NCBI RefSeq assembly: GCF_010820665.1
Contig: NZ_JAAIKC010000001.1
Span: 1,240,001 to 1,304,000 of the forward strand
Length of the DNA stretch: 64,000 nt
Direction: 5' to 3'
Source: Paenibacillus sp. SYP-B3998
GTDB lineage: Bacteria; Bacillota; Bacilli; Paenibacillales; NBRC-103111
Below the pieces are notes generated by a model. The model worked only from the letters and a program-made list of their open reading frames with translations, was not told the origin of the DNA and did not search any database. The position numbers and the translations under genes are program-made. Shown here piece after piece: positions 36,423 to 44,880 of this stretch. Within the stretch, counting starts at the first letter, position 1; each line of letters starts with the position of its first letter.

Positions 36423-37208
36423 ATGAGTTTATTAAACAAGACAAGAAGACTGAATCGTTTGCTTCAAAAAGAAGCAGGGAATGCGGTCAGCTTTATGGAT
36501 ATGACTGAAGTTTTGCGCGACATTGTTATCGCAAATATTTATGTAGTAAGTCGAAAGGGGAAAATTTTGGGTTATGCGTTAACGAACGACCCGATTTCCC
36601 CCGAAATGAATCAAACTATTTTAATCGACAAACGCTTTCCAATTGAGTCGAACAATCTGTTGATGAAGATTGAGGAAACCTCATCTAACGTAGAACCGGA
36701 TAGTCCGTATTACTACTACACGGATCAAATGAAAGATATGTTTCCGTACACCTATACAACAATTGTACCGATAATTGGTGGAGGCGATCGATTAGGAACG
36801 TTAGTGTTAAGTCGTAATGACGCTCCTTTCGTGGATGATGACTTAATATTAGCAGAATATGGGTCTACAGTCATAGCTATGGAGATATTGAGAGAACGAG
36901 CAGAAGAAGTTGAAGAAGAGGCGAGAAGCAAAGCTGTCGTTCAAGTGGCTATTGGTTCTTTATCTTTTAGCGAAATGGAAGCGGTAGAACATATCTTTGA
37001 GGAATTAGATGGCAAAGAAGGTCTATTAGTAGCAAGTAAAATTGCTGACCGTGTGGGAATCACTCGTTCCGTTATTGTAAATGCCCTACGTAAATTAGAG
37101 AGTGCAGGTGTCATTGAAACGCGGTCTCTTGGCATGAAGGGAACTTATATACGTATTTTGAATGAGCAACTGATGCAAAGCATTGAACAAATAAAGACGA
37201 AATTGTAA
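36423..37208 (+). CDS. codY: Global nutrient-sensing repressor CodY
   Basis: A 261-residue repressor that binds branched-chain amino acids and GTP. The N-terminal GAF domain (about 1-155) includes [19 protein letters not shown] and NEQTI-type [12 protein letters not shown]; the C-terminal winged helix (about 200-250) has [34 protein letters not shown]. In the cell it shuts off amino-acid, competence and motility genes in rich medium. AGGAGGC precedes the ATG. It lies between hslU and the flagellar operon as in B. subtilis, and a CodY-like box lies in front of flgB. Confidence 0.97.
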   Translation: MSLLNKTRRLNRLLQKEAGNAVSFMDMTEVLRDIVIANIYVVSRKGKILGYALTNDPISPEMNQTILIDKRFPIESNNLLMKIEETSSNVEPDSPYYYYTDQMKDMFPYTYTTIVPIIGGGDRLGTLVLSRNDAPFVDDDLILAEYGSTVIAMEILRERAEEVEEEARSKAVVQVAIGSLSFSEMEAVEHIFEELDGKEGLLVASKIADRVGITRSVIVNALRKLESAGVIETRSLGMKGTYIRILNEQLMQSIEQIKTKL

Positions 37209-37232
37209 TTTAATAAACCGTGGAAATGATAG

Positions 37233-37270
37233 AAAAAGCCCTGTCTGGCAAAAAAAGATAGGGCTTTTTT
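37233..37270 (+). terminator. Rho-independent terminator after codY
   Basis: A 13-base-pair stem (AAAAAGCCCTGTC with GATAGGGCTTTTT, one G-U pair) has an A-rich 11-base loop and is followed by T residues. It separates codY from the fla/che operon. Confidence 0.9.
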
Positions 37271-37347
37271 CTTATTGTAAGTTAGGTTAATATCTTAGAT
37301 GATAAGAAATGTAGCGGAAGGCTCTACAAATTTCTACATTATGGTAG

Positions 37348-37376
37348 TTAATCAAATTATTTTTTCTGAGAATAAT
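37348..37376 (+). promoter_or_regulatory. Candidate fla/che promoter with overlapping CodY-like box
   Basis: TTAATC (37348-37353) and AATAAT (37371-37376) are 17 bases apart. The 15 bases at 37360-37374 agree with the CodY box AATTTTCWGAAAATT at 11 positions and overlap the -10. The -35 box is weak, so the promoter is tentative. The rest of the 37271-37451 gap holds no recognised element. Confidence 0.35.
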
Positions 37377-37451
37377 GTCGAAATAAGAAGGAATCATTTG
37401 AAGCAATGTTGAATTATACATCAACCAGTCTACAGAAAGTGGGTATCTTAT

Positions 37452-37859
37452 ATGTCTATTATAGACAAGCCCAATTGGAATTTAATGGAGCGCACACTTG
37501 ATGCGTCATCCTTGCGACAAAAGGTAATAGCCAATAACGTCGCCAATGTGGATACACCATATTTTAAACGTTCTGAGGTTATGTTCGAAGAGTTATTGCA
37601 GGGTCAAATGAGCTCCGCGACCCCCTCTATAGAAGGTTATCGGACAGATCGTAGGCATTTTGTTATAGGGAAATCTACAAATGTTGAAAGTCCAGAAATT
37701 AAAACCGATAAAACGACAGCAATCAACAATAACATGAATAATGTCGACATGGATTATGAGATGTCTTTGATGGCGAAGAATCAACTCAAATACAACACGA
37801 TGATTCAACAAATGAACAGTGAGTTCAAAAAATTCCGTACAGTTTTGGGAGGAAAGTGA
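37452..37859 (+). CDS. flgB: Flagellar basal-body rod protein FlgB
   Basis: A 135-residue proximal rod protein. LRQKVIANNVANVDTPYFKRSEV is the conserved N-terminal coiled-coil and NN-x-ANVDTP loop, and the C-terminal helix YEMSLMAKNQLKYNTMIQQ pairs with it. It is exported through the type III apparatus and assembles in the periplasmic rod with FlgC. It is the first gene of the operon. The ribosome site is weak (AAAGTGGG), so a modest level is expected. Confidence 0.96.
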   Translation: MSIIDKPNWNLMERTLDASSLRQKVIANNVANVDTPYFKRSEVMFEELLQGQMSSATPSIEGYRTDRRHFVIGKSTNVESPEIKTDKTTAINNNMNNVDMDYEMSLMAKNQLKYNTMIQQMNSEFKKFRTVLGGK

Positions 37860-37865
37860 TAAACG

Positions 37866-38315
37866 ATGAGACTTACTAATGGCTTTGATATAAGTTCATC
37901 CGCGCTTACCGCTCAACGATTGAGGATGGATGTCATTTCATCTAATATCGCGAATGCAGACACAACGCGTGCTAAGTTAGTAGATGGGAAATGGATTCCT
38001 TATCAGAGGAAACTGGTGGGCTTTGAAACAAAATCGCAGCCTACTTTTGCTCAGTCATTGAAATCAGCTATGGGTGATGGAACTGGGGAAGGTGTAAGGG
38101 TGAACAAAATTTTCGATGATACCTCACCTCTTAAACAAGTCTACAACCCAACGCATCCTGATGCGGATTCGAATGGGTTCGTTTATATGCCTAACGTCGA
38201 TGTGCTAAAAGAGATGGTTGATATGATATCCGCAACTAGATCTTATGAGGCTAACGTCACTGCACTGAACGCAAGCAAATCGATGATAACCAAGGCTTTG
38301 GAAATTGGTAGATAA
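37866..38315 (+). CDS. flgC: Flagellar basal-body rod protein FlgC
   Basis: A 149-residue rod protein with the N-terminal heptads SSALTAQRLRMDVISSNIANADTTR and C-terminal EMVDMISATRSYEANVTALNASKSMITKAL. It joins FlgB in the proximal rod, exported by FlhA/FlhB. It is six bases after flgB with GGAGGAAA upstream, so the two are coupled. Confidence 0.97.
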   Translation: MRLTNGFDISSSALTAQRLRMDVISSNIANADTTRAKLVDGKWIPYQRKLVGFETKSQPTFAQSLKSAMGDGTGEGVRVNKIFDDTSPLKQVYNPTHPDADSNGFVYMPNVDVLKEMVDMISATRSYEANVTALNASKSMITKALEIGR

Positions 38316-38335
38316 CTATTACAGGAGGGCTCATC

Positions 38336-38644
38336 ATGATAGATAAAATTAGTTTTAGTCCTATGAATATTATGAGCTCCGTTCAGCCTAAAGATAACTC
38401 AGGCGAAGGTGCTGCTGATTTAGGGAAAAGGTTCGGTTCATTCCTAAATAATGCAATGGATAATTTAAATGCACAGCAAAAGCAAGTTGACCAATTGAAT
38501 GAAGGTTTCATCAAAGGAGAGCTTTCGGATGTTCATCAACTGACTATCGCCTCTGAGAAAGCTTCATTAGGGCTCGAACTGACCGTACAGGTTAGGAACA
38601 AGGTCCTTGAAGCTTACCAAGAAATGATGAGAATGCAGCTGTGA
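38336..38644 (+). CDS. fliE: Flagellar hook-basal body protein FliE
   Basis: A 102-residue protein that joins the MS ring (FliF) to the rod and is exported first. The C-terminal half (AQQKQVDQLNEGFIKGELSDVHQLTIASEKASLGLELTVQVRNKVLEAYQEMMRMQ) is the FliE family core; only its end is variable. AGGAGGG precedes the ATG. Confidence 0.96.
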   Translation: MIDKISFSPMNIMSSVQPKDNSGEGAADLGKRFGSFLNNAMDNLNAQQKQVDQLNEGFIKGELSDVHQLTIASEKASLGLELTVQVRNKVLEAYQEMMRMQL

Positions 38645-38687
38645 TTCAATTAATTGCTGCTAAACTTTGGGTCAATGAGGTGACACA

Positions 38688-40268
38688 GTGAATGAGAACC
38701 TACTCCAATATTGGGAAAAGGTCAAACAATATTGGAATCGATACAGTAGAACAACGAAAATCACTTTCATAGCTACGGTTTTCCTTTTGGTTCTTACTGC
38801 GGCAATCATAAGTTACAATTTGTCAAAAACCGAATATTCACTTGCATTTACGGACTTGCAGCCAAGTGATGCAGCTTCCATTAAAACATATTTGGATACC
38901 GCTAAGACTCCTTATCATCTTAGCGCTGATGGTAAAAGTATCGAAGTTCCAACGAATCAGGTGGCAAACGTAAAACTTGCCGTTGAGTCACAGGGGTTGA
39001 ACAAAAATGGATCCTTAGGCTTTGGTGCTTTTAGCGACAGCAGTTCATTTGGTATCACGGATAATGAGTTTAAAGTGAAATATTTAAATGCCGTTCAAGG
39101 CGAGCTTCAACAGCTAATTAACTCGAATCAAGCGATAAGCAGTTCTAAAGTTTTAATTTCGCTGCCAGAAGAAGGACCGTTCTTACAACAACAACAAGAA
39201 AAGGCAACCGCTTCTGTCGTGCTGCAATTAAAACCAGGTTATGCCATGGATCAAGGTAAGATTGATACAATTTACAACTTAGTATCTCACAGTGTAAAGA
39301 ATCTACCGTTAGAGAATATCACCATCTCCGATCAATATGGAGAGAGCTTGATTTCGTCTAAAGCTGGCGGACAGACCTCTGCGAATTTGGTTACAAGTCA
39401 AGCTGATATTAATAATCAGTTCCGAAATGACTTGCAGAAGAACATCAACAGTATGTTAGGGACAATGCTTGGTAAAGACAAAGTAATTGTAAGTGTATTT
39501 TCAACAATGAATTTTGATCAAAAGAAAAGCAAAGAGCAATTAGTAACTGCTCCAAATCAAGTTGATCAAAAAGGGTTGGAAATCTCTTTACAAGAAGCAA
39601 CCGAGTCGTATCAGAACGACGGGGCAGCGAGTGGTGGAGTGCCTGGTACAGGTTCAACAGATGTGCCGGGATATCCGGGATCATCCAGCTCCGGTAAATC
39701 TAATTCAGAAAAAAATAGTAAGACCGTTAATTATGAAGTGAATCGGATTACAAATGATATTATTTCAAGTCCTTATGTAGTGAAGGATCTTAGCATTAAT
39801 GTAGGAATTGAACCTCCACTTAAAGATGATCCTGCTTCTCTGACTGCGGAAACGAAAGCTGCAGTACGAGATGCACTAGTCAATATTGTTAGGACTGCGC
39901 TTGCTGATAATAAAGTCACTTATACTGACGCTGAATTGCAGCAAAAAGTTACAGTGTTTGCACATTCTTTTGTGCGTCAAGCAGATTCAACAGCTTCAAA
40001 GACTACGACGTATATGACATACGGTGGATTGGCGCTTGCAGCTCTAGTATTAGGACTAATTGGTGGATATATTTTACGAAGACGTAAAAAGGCTTCGCAA
40101 CAATTAGAAGAAGAGTTGAACTTGACCACAACGAAAGCAGAACTACCAACCATCGATATTGAGAATGTTACCAATGACAATCAGGTACGCAAACAATTGG
40201 AGACTCTTGCCAAGAAACGTCCAGAGGATTTCGTTAATTTGCTTCGTACTTGGTTAGTAGACGAATAG
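38688..40268 (+). CDS. fliF: Flagellar MS-ring protein FliF
   Basis: A 526-residue protein with two membrane helices (about 25-46 and 443-463) around a periplasmic part with the YscJ/FliF fold (TDLQPSDAASIKTYL, LNAVQGELQQLI). The C-terminal cytoplasmic tail (KRPEDFVNLLRTWLVDE) binds FliG. A Gly/Ser/Pro-rich stretch (about 310-345) corresponds to the variable beta-collar region. It uses a GTG start (38688) after AATGAGGTGACA. Ring assembly starts the basal body. Confidence 0.96.
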   Translation: MNENLLQYWEKVKQYWNRYSRTTKITFIATVFLLVLTAAIISYNLSKTEYSLAFTDLQPSDAASIKTYLDTAKTPYHLSADGKSIEVPTNQVANVKLAVESQGLNKNGSLGFGAFSDSSSFGITDNEFKVKYLNAVQGELQQLINSNQAISSSKVLISLPEEGPFLQQQQEKATASVVLQLKPGYAMDQGKIDTIYNLVSHSVKNLPLENITISDQYGESLISSKAGGQTSANLVTSQADINNQFRNDLQKNINSMLGTMLGKDKVIVSVFSTMNFDQKKSKEQLVTAPNQVDQKGLEISLQEATESYQNDGAASGGVPGTGSTDVPGYPGSSSSGKSNSEKNSKTVNYEVNRITNDIISSPYVVKDLSINVGIEPPLKDDPASLTAETKAAVRDALVNIVRTALADNKVTYTDAELQQKVTVFAHSFVRQADSTASKTTTYMTYGGLALAALVLGLIGGYILRRRKKASQQLEEELNLTTTKAELPTIDIENVTNDNQVRKQLETLAKKRPEDFVNLLRTWLVDE

Positions 40269-40280
40269 AGGTGCACTTGT

Positions 40281-41297
40281 ATGGCCAAAGCTGCTCTGCA
40301 AGGGTTATCGGGACGACAAAAGGCAGCCATTCTTTTGATCAGTTTAGGCCCTGAGGTGTCTGCTCAAATATTTAAACACTTGCGTGAAGAGGAAATTGAG
40401 CAGTTAACTCTAGAAATTGCAAATGTGAGAAAAGTAGATTCATTAGAGAAGGAATCAATTCTTTCAGAATTCCATCAGATTTGTTTAGCGCAAGAATTTA
40501 TTTCTCAAGGTGGTATAGCTTACGCCAAGGATATTTTAGAAAAGGCGCTAGGGTCTCAGAAAGCTCTGGATATTATCAACCGGTTAACGGCAACTTTGCA
40601 AGTTAGGCCTTTTGATTTTGCCAGAAAAGCGGATCCTGCTCAAATTCTTAATTTTATCCAAAATGAGAATTCACAAACCATAGCATTAGTTTTATCTTAC
40701 CTGCAAGCCGATCAAGCATCGATTATTTTATCTTCGTTGCCTCAAGAGAAGCAGGCGGATGTTGCCAAGCGTATTGCGTTAATGGACAGTACATCGCCTG
40801 AAGTTATCAGTCAAGTGGAACGAGTGCTTGAACAGAAGCTTTCTGCTACGGTTACTCAGGATTACACTAATGCGGGTGGTATTGAATCAATTGTACAAAT
40901 CCTCAATGGTGTCGATCGTGGTACGGAACGTACAATTCTGGATTCGCTTGAAATTCAAGATCCTGAACTTGCCGAAGAGATTAAAAAGCGGATGTTTGTA
41001 TTCGAGGATATTGTCAACATCGACAATCGTTCTATTCAGCGTATTATTCGTGATATCGAAAATGCGGATATGCAGCTTGCACTTAAAGTGGCAAGTGAAG
41101 AAGTGCGTGAGGCATTGTTCAAAAATATGTCTAAACGGATGGCAGAAACCTTTAAAGAAGAGATGGAATTTATGGGTCCTGTGCGTTTACGTGACGTTGA
41201 AGAGGCGCAAACACGTATCGTTGCCACGATTCGTCGTTTAGAAGAATCAGGTGAAATCATCATTGCTCGTGGTGGAGGAGATGATATTATTGTCTAA
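40281..41297 (+). CDS. fliG: Flagellar motor switch protein FliG
   Basis: A 338-residue switch protein that bears torque from MotA. LSGRQKAAILLISLGPEVSAQIFKHL is the N-terminal FliF-binding part, the EHPQ-type middle motif appears as NENSQTIALVLSYL, and the C-terminal charged helix with ENADMQLALKVASEEVREALFKNMSKR carries the torque residues. The end overlaps fliH by eight bases. Confidence 0.97.
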   Translation: MAKAALQGLSGRQKAAILLISLGPEVSAQIFKHLREEEIEQLTLEIANVRKVDSLEKESILSEFHQICLAQEFISQGGIAYAKDILEKALGSQKALDIINRLTATLQVRPFDFARKADPAQILNFIQNENSQTIALVLSYLQADQASIILSSLPQEKQADVAKRIALMDSTSPEVISQVERVLEQKLSATVTQDYTNAGGIESIVQILNGVDRGTERTILDSLEIQDPELAEEIKKRMFVFEDIVNIDNRSIQRIIRDIENADMQLALKVASEEVREALFKNMSKRMAETFKEEMEFMGPVRLRDVEEAQTRIVATIRRLEESGEIIIARGGGDDIIV

Positions 41298-42132
41298 TGT
41301 CATTAAATCATTTGCCTATGTTTCATTAGATGATAAAAAGTTAGTTGAATCGTTATCTCCGCAACAATTGTATCTTGCTGGTTTGCTTGAAGACGAGGAA
41401 TCAGCGAAAAATCAGTTGACGCCAGAGCAGCAGCAGGAACTTACAGAAGCAACAAGCTTGAAAGATCAGATTCTTCAAGATGCAGAGGCTTTTGCTAGTG
41501 AACAAATCCAGCTTGCTATGCAGGAATGCACTGCTCTACGCGAGCAAGTTGATGTTGAAATTACCACATGGTGGAATGAACGCCGCGATGCAGATGAAAT
41601 GCATGTGTCTGAGGCTAAACAGGCTGGTTTTGAAGAAGGATATCAACAAGGAATCCACCAGGCCGAAGAAGCGCTTAGACAAGAATATAATGAAATGCTG
41701 TCAGAAGCACGTACCATTTTGGAACAAGCCTATACACTTAAACAACAAATCATTCAAGAATCAGAGCCTTTCCTGATAGAACTAAGCACATCTATCGCTG
41801 AAAAAGTCATTGGCCGTCAATTGAGCTTGAATCCAGAATGGGTGTTAGATCTTGTTCAAAAGGTACTTTCACGTCGGCGTGAGAAAGGGATCATTACTTT
41901 GTGCGTAACTCCTTCTCAGTTTTCTTATATTCAAGATGCAAGAGAAGAGTTATTAACTTCTATTGATTCGCAGGCAGAGCTGGAAATTATACCAGATTCA
42001 TCTGTACAGGATCACGGATGTGTGATTCGTTCATCTTACGGTAGTATTGATGCTAGAATTGATACGCAACTGAAAGAAATTAAATCAGCTCTTCAACAAA
42101 TGGCTATCCAAAGCGAGGGAGCCGAATCATGA
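41290..42132 (+). CDS. fliH: Flagellar export ATPase regulator FliH
   Basis: A 280-residue regulator of the export ATPase FliI. Long Glu/Gln-rich helices (about 50-160) include the GFEEGYQQGIHQAEEAL segment with GxxxG-like spacing typical of FliH, and the C-terminal part (IAEKVIGRQLSLNP) binds FliI. The TTG at 41290 is preferred: GGAGGAG is 9-11 bases upstream and it gives MSNVIKSFAYVS, the usual start; an ATG at 41281 touches the ribosome site. It ends overlapping fliI by four bases. Confidence 0.9.
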   Translation: MSNVIKSFAYVSLDDKKLVESLSPQQLYLAGLLEDEESAKNQLTPEQQQELTEATSLKDQILQDAEAFASEQIQLAMQECTALREQVDVEITTWWNERRDADEMHVSEAKQAGFEEGYQQGIHQAEEALRQEYNEMLSEARTILEQAYTLKQQIIQESEPFLIELSTSIAEKVIGRQLSLNPEWVLDLVQKVLSRRREKGIITLCVTPSQFSYIQDAREELLTSIDSQAELEIIPDSSVQDHGCVIRSSYGSIDARIDTQLKEIKSALQQMAIQSEGAES

Positions 42133-43454
42133 GTGTAACTATACCGACTGCTGATAAATACAAAGAACTTCTAAATTCCATTGATCCAATTCGTGTGAAT
42201 GGGAAAGTTACTCAGGTTATCGGTCTGACCGTGGAGTCAGAGGGACCAGATGTGAGTATTGGTGATCTTTGTTACATTTATCCCCAAAAGGCGAGTAAGC
42301 CGTTGAAGGCGGAGGTCGTTGGATTTCGAAGCAACAAGGTTGTTCTGATGCCTTTAGGCGACTTGGATGCTATAGGACCTGGATGTGATGTGGTCGGAAC
42401 GGGCAAGCCTTTAACCGTACAGGTAGGTCATGAGTTATTAGGTAAAGTACTTGACGGTTTAGGTCAACCTTTGGACGGTTCTTTCTTGCCATCAAGAATG
42501 GCGCAATATTCAACGAATAACAAGCCGAGCAACCCATTAGCTAGACCGCGTGTCTTGGATCCTATTTCTGTAGGCGTCCGTTGCATCGATGGCCTCTTGA
42601 CGATAGGTAAAGGTCAGCGTGTAGGTATTTTTGCTGGGTCCGGCGTCGGTAAAAGTACATTAATGGGTATGATTGCACGTAATACCTCAGCTGATGTCAA
42701 TGTAATTGCACTTATAGGTGAGCGGGGTAGAGAAGTTCTCGATTTTATTGAGAGAGATTTAGGTCCGGAAGGTCTTGCGAGGTCTGTCGTCATCGTTGCA
42801 ACATCTGACCAGCCTGCGCTTATCCGAATTAAAGGTGCAATGATCGCTACAAGCATTGCAGAGTATTTCCGAGATCGTGGACTGAACGTGATGATGATGA
42901 TGGATTCGGTAACTCGTTTTGCCATGGCGCAACGGGAAGTTGGTTTAGCCGTCGGAGAGCCACCCGCTACTAGAGGTTACACGCCATCCGTTTTCGCTAT
43001 GCTTCCCCGTTTGTTAGAGCGATCGGGCACAGGACCTAAAGGATCAATTACAGCATTTTACACGGTTTTGGTTGATGGTGATGATATGAATGAGCCTATC
43101 GCTGATGCTGTACGAGGTATTCTAGACGGTCATATCGTTCTGAACCGAAGTATTGCTAACAAAGGACATTATCCAGCTGTGGATGTGTTGTCGAGCGTGA
43201 GTCGTGTAATGAAAGAAATTGTTCCTTATGAACATATGGAAGCTGCCGATCAACTAAAGCGACTTCTTTCGATATATAAAGATTCGGAAGACCTGATTAA
43301 TATAGGGGCGTACCAAAAAGGTTCGAATCCTAATATCGATATCGCAATGGAAAATATTGAAGCGATTTGGGACTATACCAAGCAAAGAACGAATGAGAAA
43401 TTAACGTTTGAAGAAGCTCAACAACGTTTGATTCATGAATTTTATAAGGAGTGA
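42129..43454 (+). CDS. fliI: Flagellar export ATPase FliI
   Basis: A 441-residue hexameric ATPase of the F1 family. Walker A GIFAGSGVGKSTLMG, IGERGREVLDF, Walker B MMMMDSVTRFA and the DGD loop are present. It uncouples substrates from chaperones at the export gate with FliH and FliJ. It overlaps fliH (ATGA) and precedes fliJ by nine bases. Confidence 0.98.
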   Translation: MSVTIPTADKYKELLNSIDPIRVNGKVTQVIGLTVESEGPDVSIGDLCYIYPQKASKPLKAEVVGFRSNKVVLMPLGDLDAIGPGCDVVGTGKPLTVQVGHELLGKVLDGLGQPLDGSFLPSRMAQYSTNNKPSNPLARPRVLDPISVGVRCIDGLLTIGKGQRVGIFAGSGVGKSTLMGMIARNTSADVNVIALIGERGREVLDFIERDLGPEGLARSVVIVATSDQPALIRIKGAMIATSIAEYFRDRGLNVMMMMDSVTRFAMAQREVGLAVGEPPATRGYTPSVFAMLPRLLERSGTGPKGSITAFYTVLVDGDDMNEPIADAVRGILDGHIVLNRSIANKGHYPAVDVLSSVSRVMKEIVPYEHMEAADQLKRLLSIYKDSEDLINIGAYQKGSNPNIDIAMENIEAIWDYTKQRTNEKLTFEEAQQRLIHEFYKE

Positions 43455-43463
43455 GGGACCTGA

Positions 43464-43907
43464 ATGAAGTTCCGGTATTCTTTTCAGCAAATTGTGGATC
43501 TCAAAAATAATGAACGAACTCAAGCAGAATGGATACTTTCCGAAGCGATCGGTCATCTAAGAAGTGAAGAAACGAATCTTCATGTGCTATTCGAAGAAAA
43601 GGATCAACTGCATACCCGAATTGCGGACGCTTCTGGAAATTCCATATCGATTTCTCAAATGTTGCTTTTGCAAAATTATATGAATCATTTAGATCATCAA
43701 ATCATGCGAAAAAATCAGGATGTGCAAACCGCGAAGCATGTTGTTGACAAGAAACAAGAACATCTTTCGGAAAGAATGATTGATGAAAAGGTCTGGACGA
43801 AAGCCAGAGAAAAGGCTTACCACCAATTTCAATCTTTTACAGCCAAAAAAGAGCAAGAAGCTCTTGACGAAATGGCCACAAACCGTTTCAGGCGTTTATC
43901 GTATTGA
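43464..43907 (+). CDS. fliJ: Flagellar export protein FliJ
   Basis: A 147-residue coiled-coil protein (KFRYSFQQIVDLKNNERTQAEW start) that sits in the FliI hexamer and contacts FlhA. Composition is charged and heptad-like throughout, as in the family; sequence similarity is weak, so the call depends on position between fliI and the MotE-like gene. GGAGTGAGGGA precedes the ATG. Confidence 0.9.
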   Translation: MKFRYSFQQIVDLKNNERTQAEWILSEAIGHLRSEETNLHVLFEEKDQLHTRIADASGNSISISQMLLLQNYMNHLDHQIMRKNQDVQTAKHVVDKKQEHLSERMIDEKVWTKAREKAYHQFQSFTAKKEQEALDEMATNRFRRLSY

Positions 43908-43929
43908 AGCGTGAAGGAGGGAAGAGGAG

Positions 43930-44847
43930 ATGGCCGATACAAGCATGGAAGGCACTTCCTACAGTGCATTAGAGCGTTTTCTGATATGGTTTGTCATTCC
44001 GTTTGTGTTCACGGCGGTTTTGCTCTTCGTATTGCTATCTATCTTTGATTACGATATCAAGAGCAGTATCCAGAAGGCACTTCATAATACACCGCTTATT
44101 GGCAGTGTGATACCCGCGCCTAAAGAGAAAGCAATTGTGTCTGGATCAGGAAAAGCACAGACGTCAGAGGAAAGCATGAAGGGCAAGGATGAAGAGATTA
44201 CTAAGCTTAATGCAAGAGTAGCTGAGTTGGAGGCGGCATTAAAGAAATCCGACTCTACTACCGAGCAAAAAGATCAAACGTTAAAAGATGAGCAAACGAA
44301 GATAGCAGAGTTGGAAGAGAAGCTAAAAAGTAAAACGCAAACCGAAGAAGAATATAACAATCAAATTACTCAGCTCGCTACTATTTATGCAAAGATGACG
44401 CCAAGTAAGGCTGCACCAATCATCGAGAATTTAACTCCAAAAGAGATGGTTCTTGTATTTTCTATGATGAAAGCAGATGCACGTGGAGCGATTTTGGAAA
44501 AAATGGATGCGAAAAAAGCAGCAGAAGCTTCAATTGGACTTAAAGATGTAACGCCTGTTCGTGATAAAGAAATTGCAGCTCTTCAATCGAGACTGGCTTT
44601 GAATGGAGTTAAAGAGACTACCGGCAATGGGACTTCAGTAAGCAAAGCAGATTTGGGAACAACTTTTGCCAATATGACACCTAAAAGTGCATCCAATGTT
44701 CTACTAGAAATGAACAAATCTAATCCTGATAAAGTGCTTGCTATTTTAAGTGGGATGGACAACGCCTCTCGTTCCAAGGTGATGTCTTCCTTATCTGATG
44801 CGAACAAGGAAGTAGCGGCTTCTATCACAGCTAAGCTTGCTCAGTAG
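43930..44847 (+). CDS. ylxF: MotE/YlxF-like flagellar membrane protein
   Basis: A 305-residue protein with one membrane helix (about 17-40), a coiled coil (about 80-145, repeated KxxELE and KEE units) and a C-terminal MgtE-intracellular-N-like domain (YAKMTPSKAAPIIENLTPKEMVLVFSMMKADARGAIL and a second copy TFANMTPKSASNVLLEMN). This matches YlxF of Bacilli and MotE, a chaperone or adaptor near MotC in other bacteria. The reading is moderately safe because of the domain repeat and position between fliJ and fliK. The exact role here is not proved. Confidence 0.82.
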   Translation: MADTSMEGTSYSALERFLIWFVIPFVFTAVLLFVLLSIFDYDIKSSIQKALHNTPLIGSVIPAPKEKAIVSGSGKAQTSEESMKGKDEEITKLNARVAELEAALKKSDSTTEQKDQTLKDEQTKIAELEEKLKSKTQTEEEYNNQITQLATIYAKMTPSKAAPIIENLTPKEMVLVFSMMKADARGAILEKMDAKKAAEASIGLKDVTPVRDKEIAALQSRLALNGVKETTGNGTSVSKADLGTTFANMTPKSASNVLLEMNKSNPDKVLAILSGMDNASRSKVMSSLSDANKEVAASITAKLAQ

Positions 44848-44880
44848 TTTGTTTTCATTCTGTGAGGGGAGGTGAGAAAA

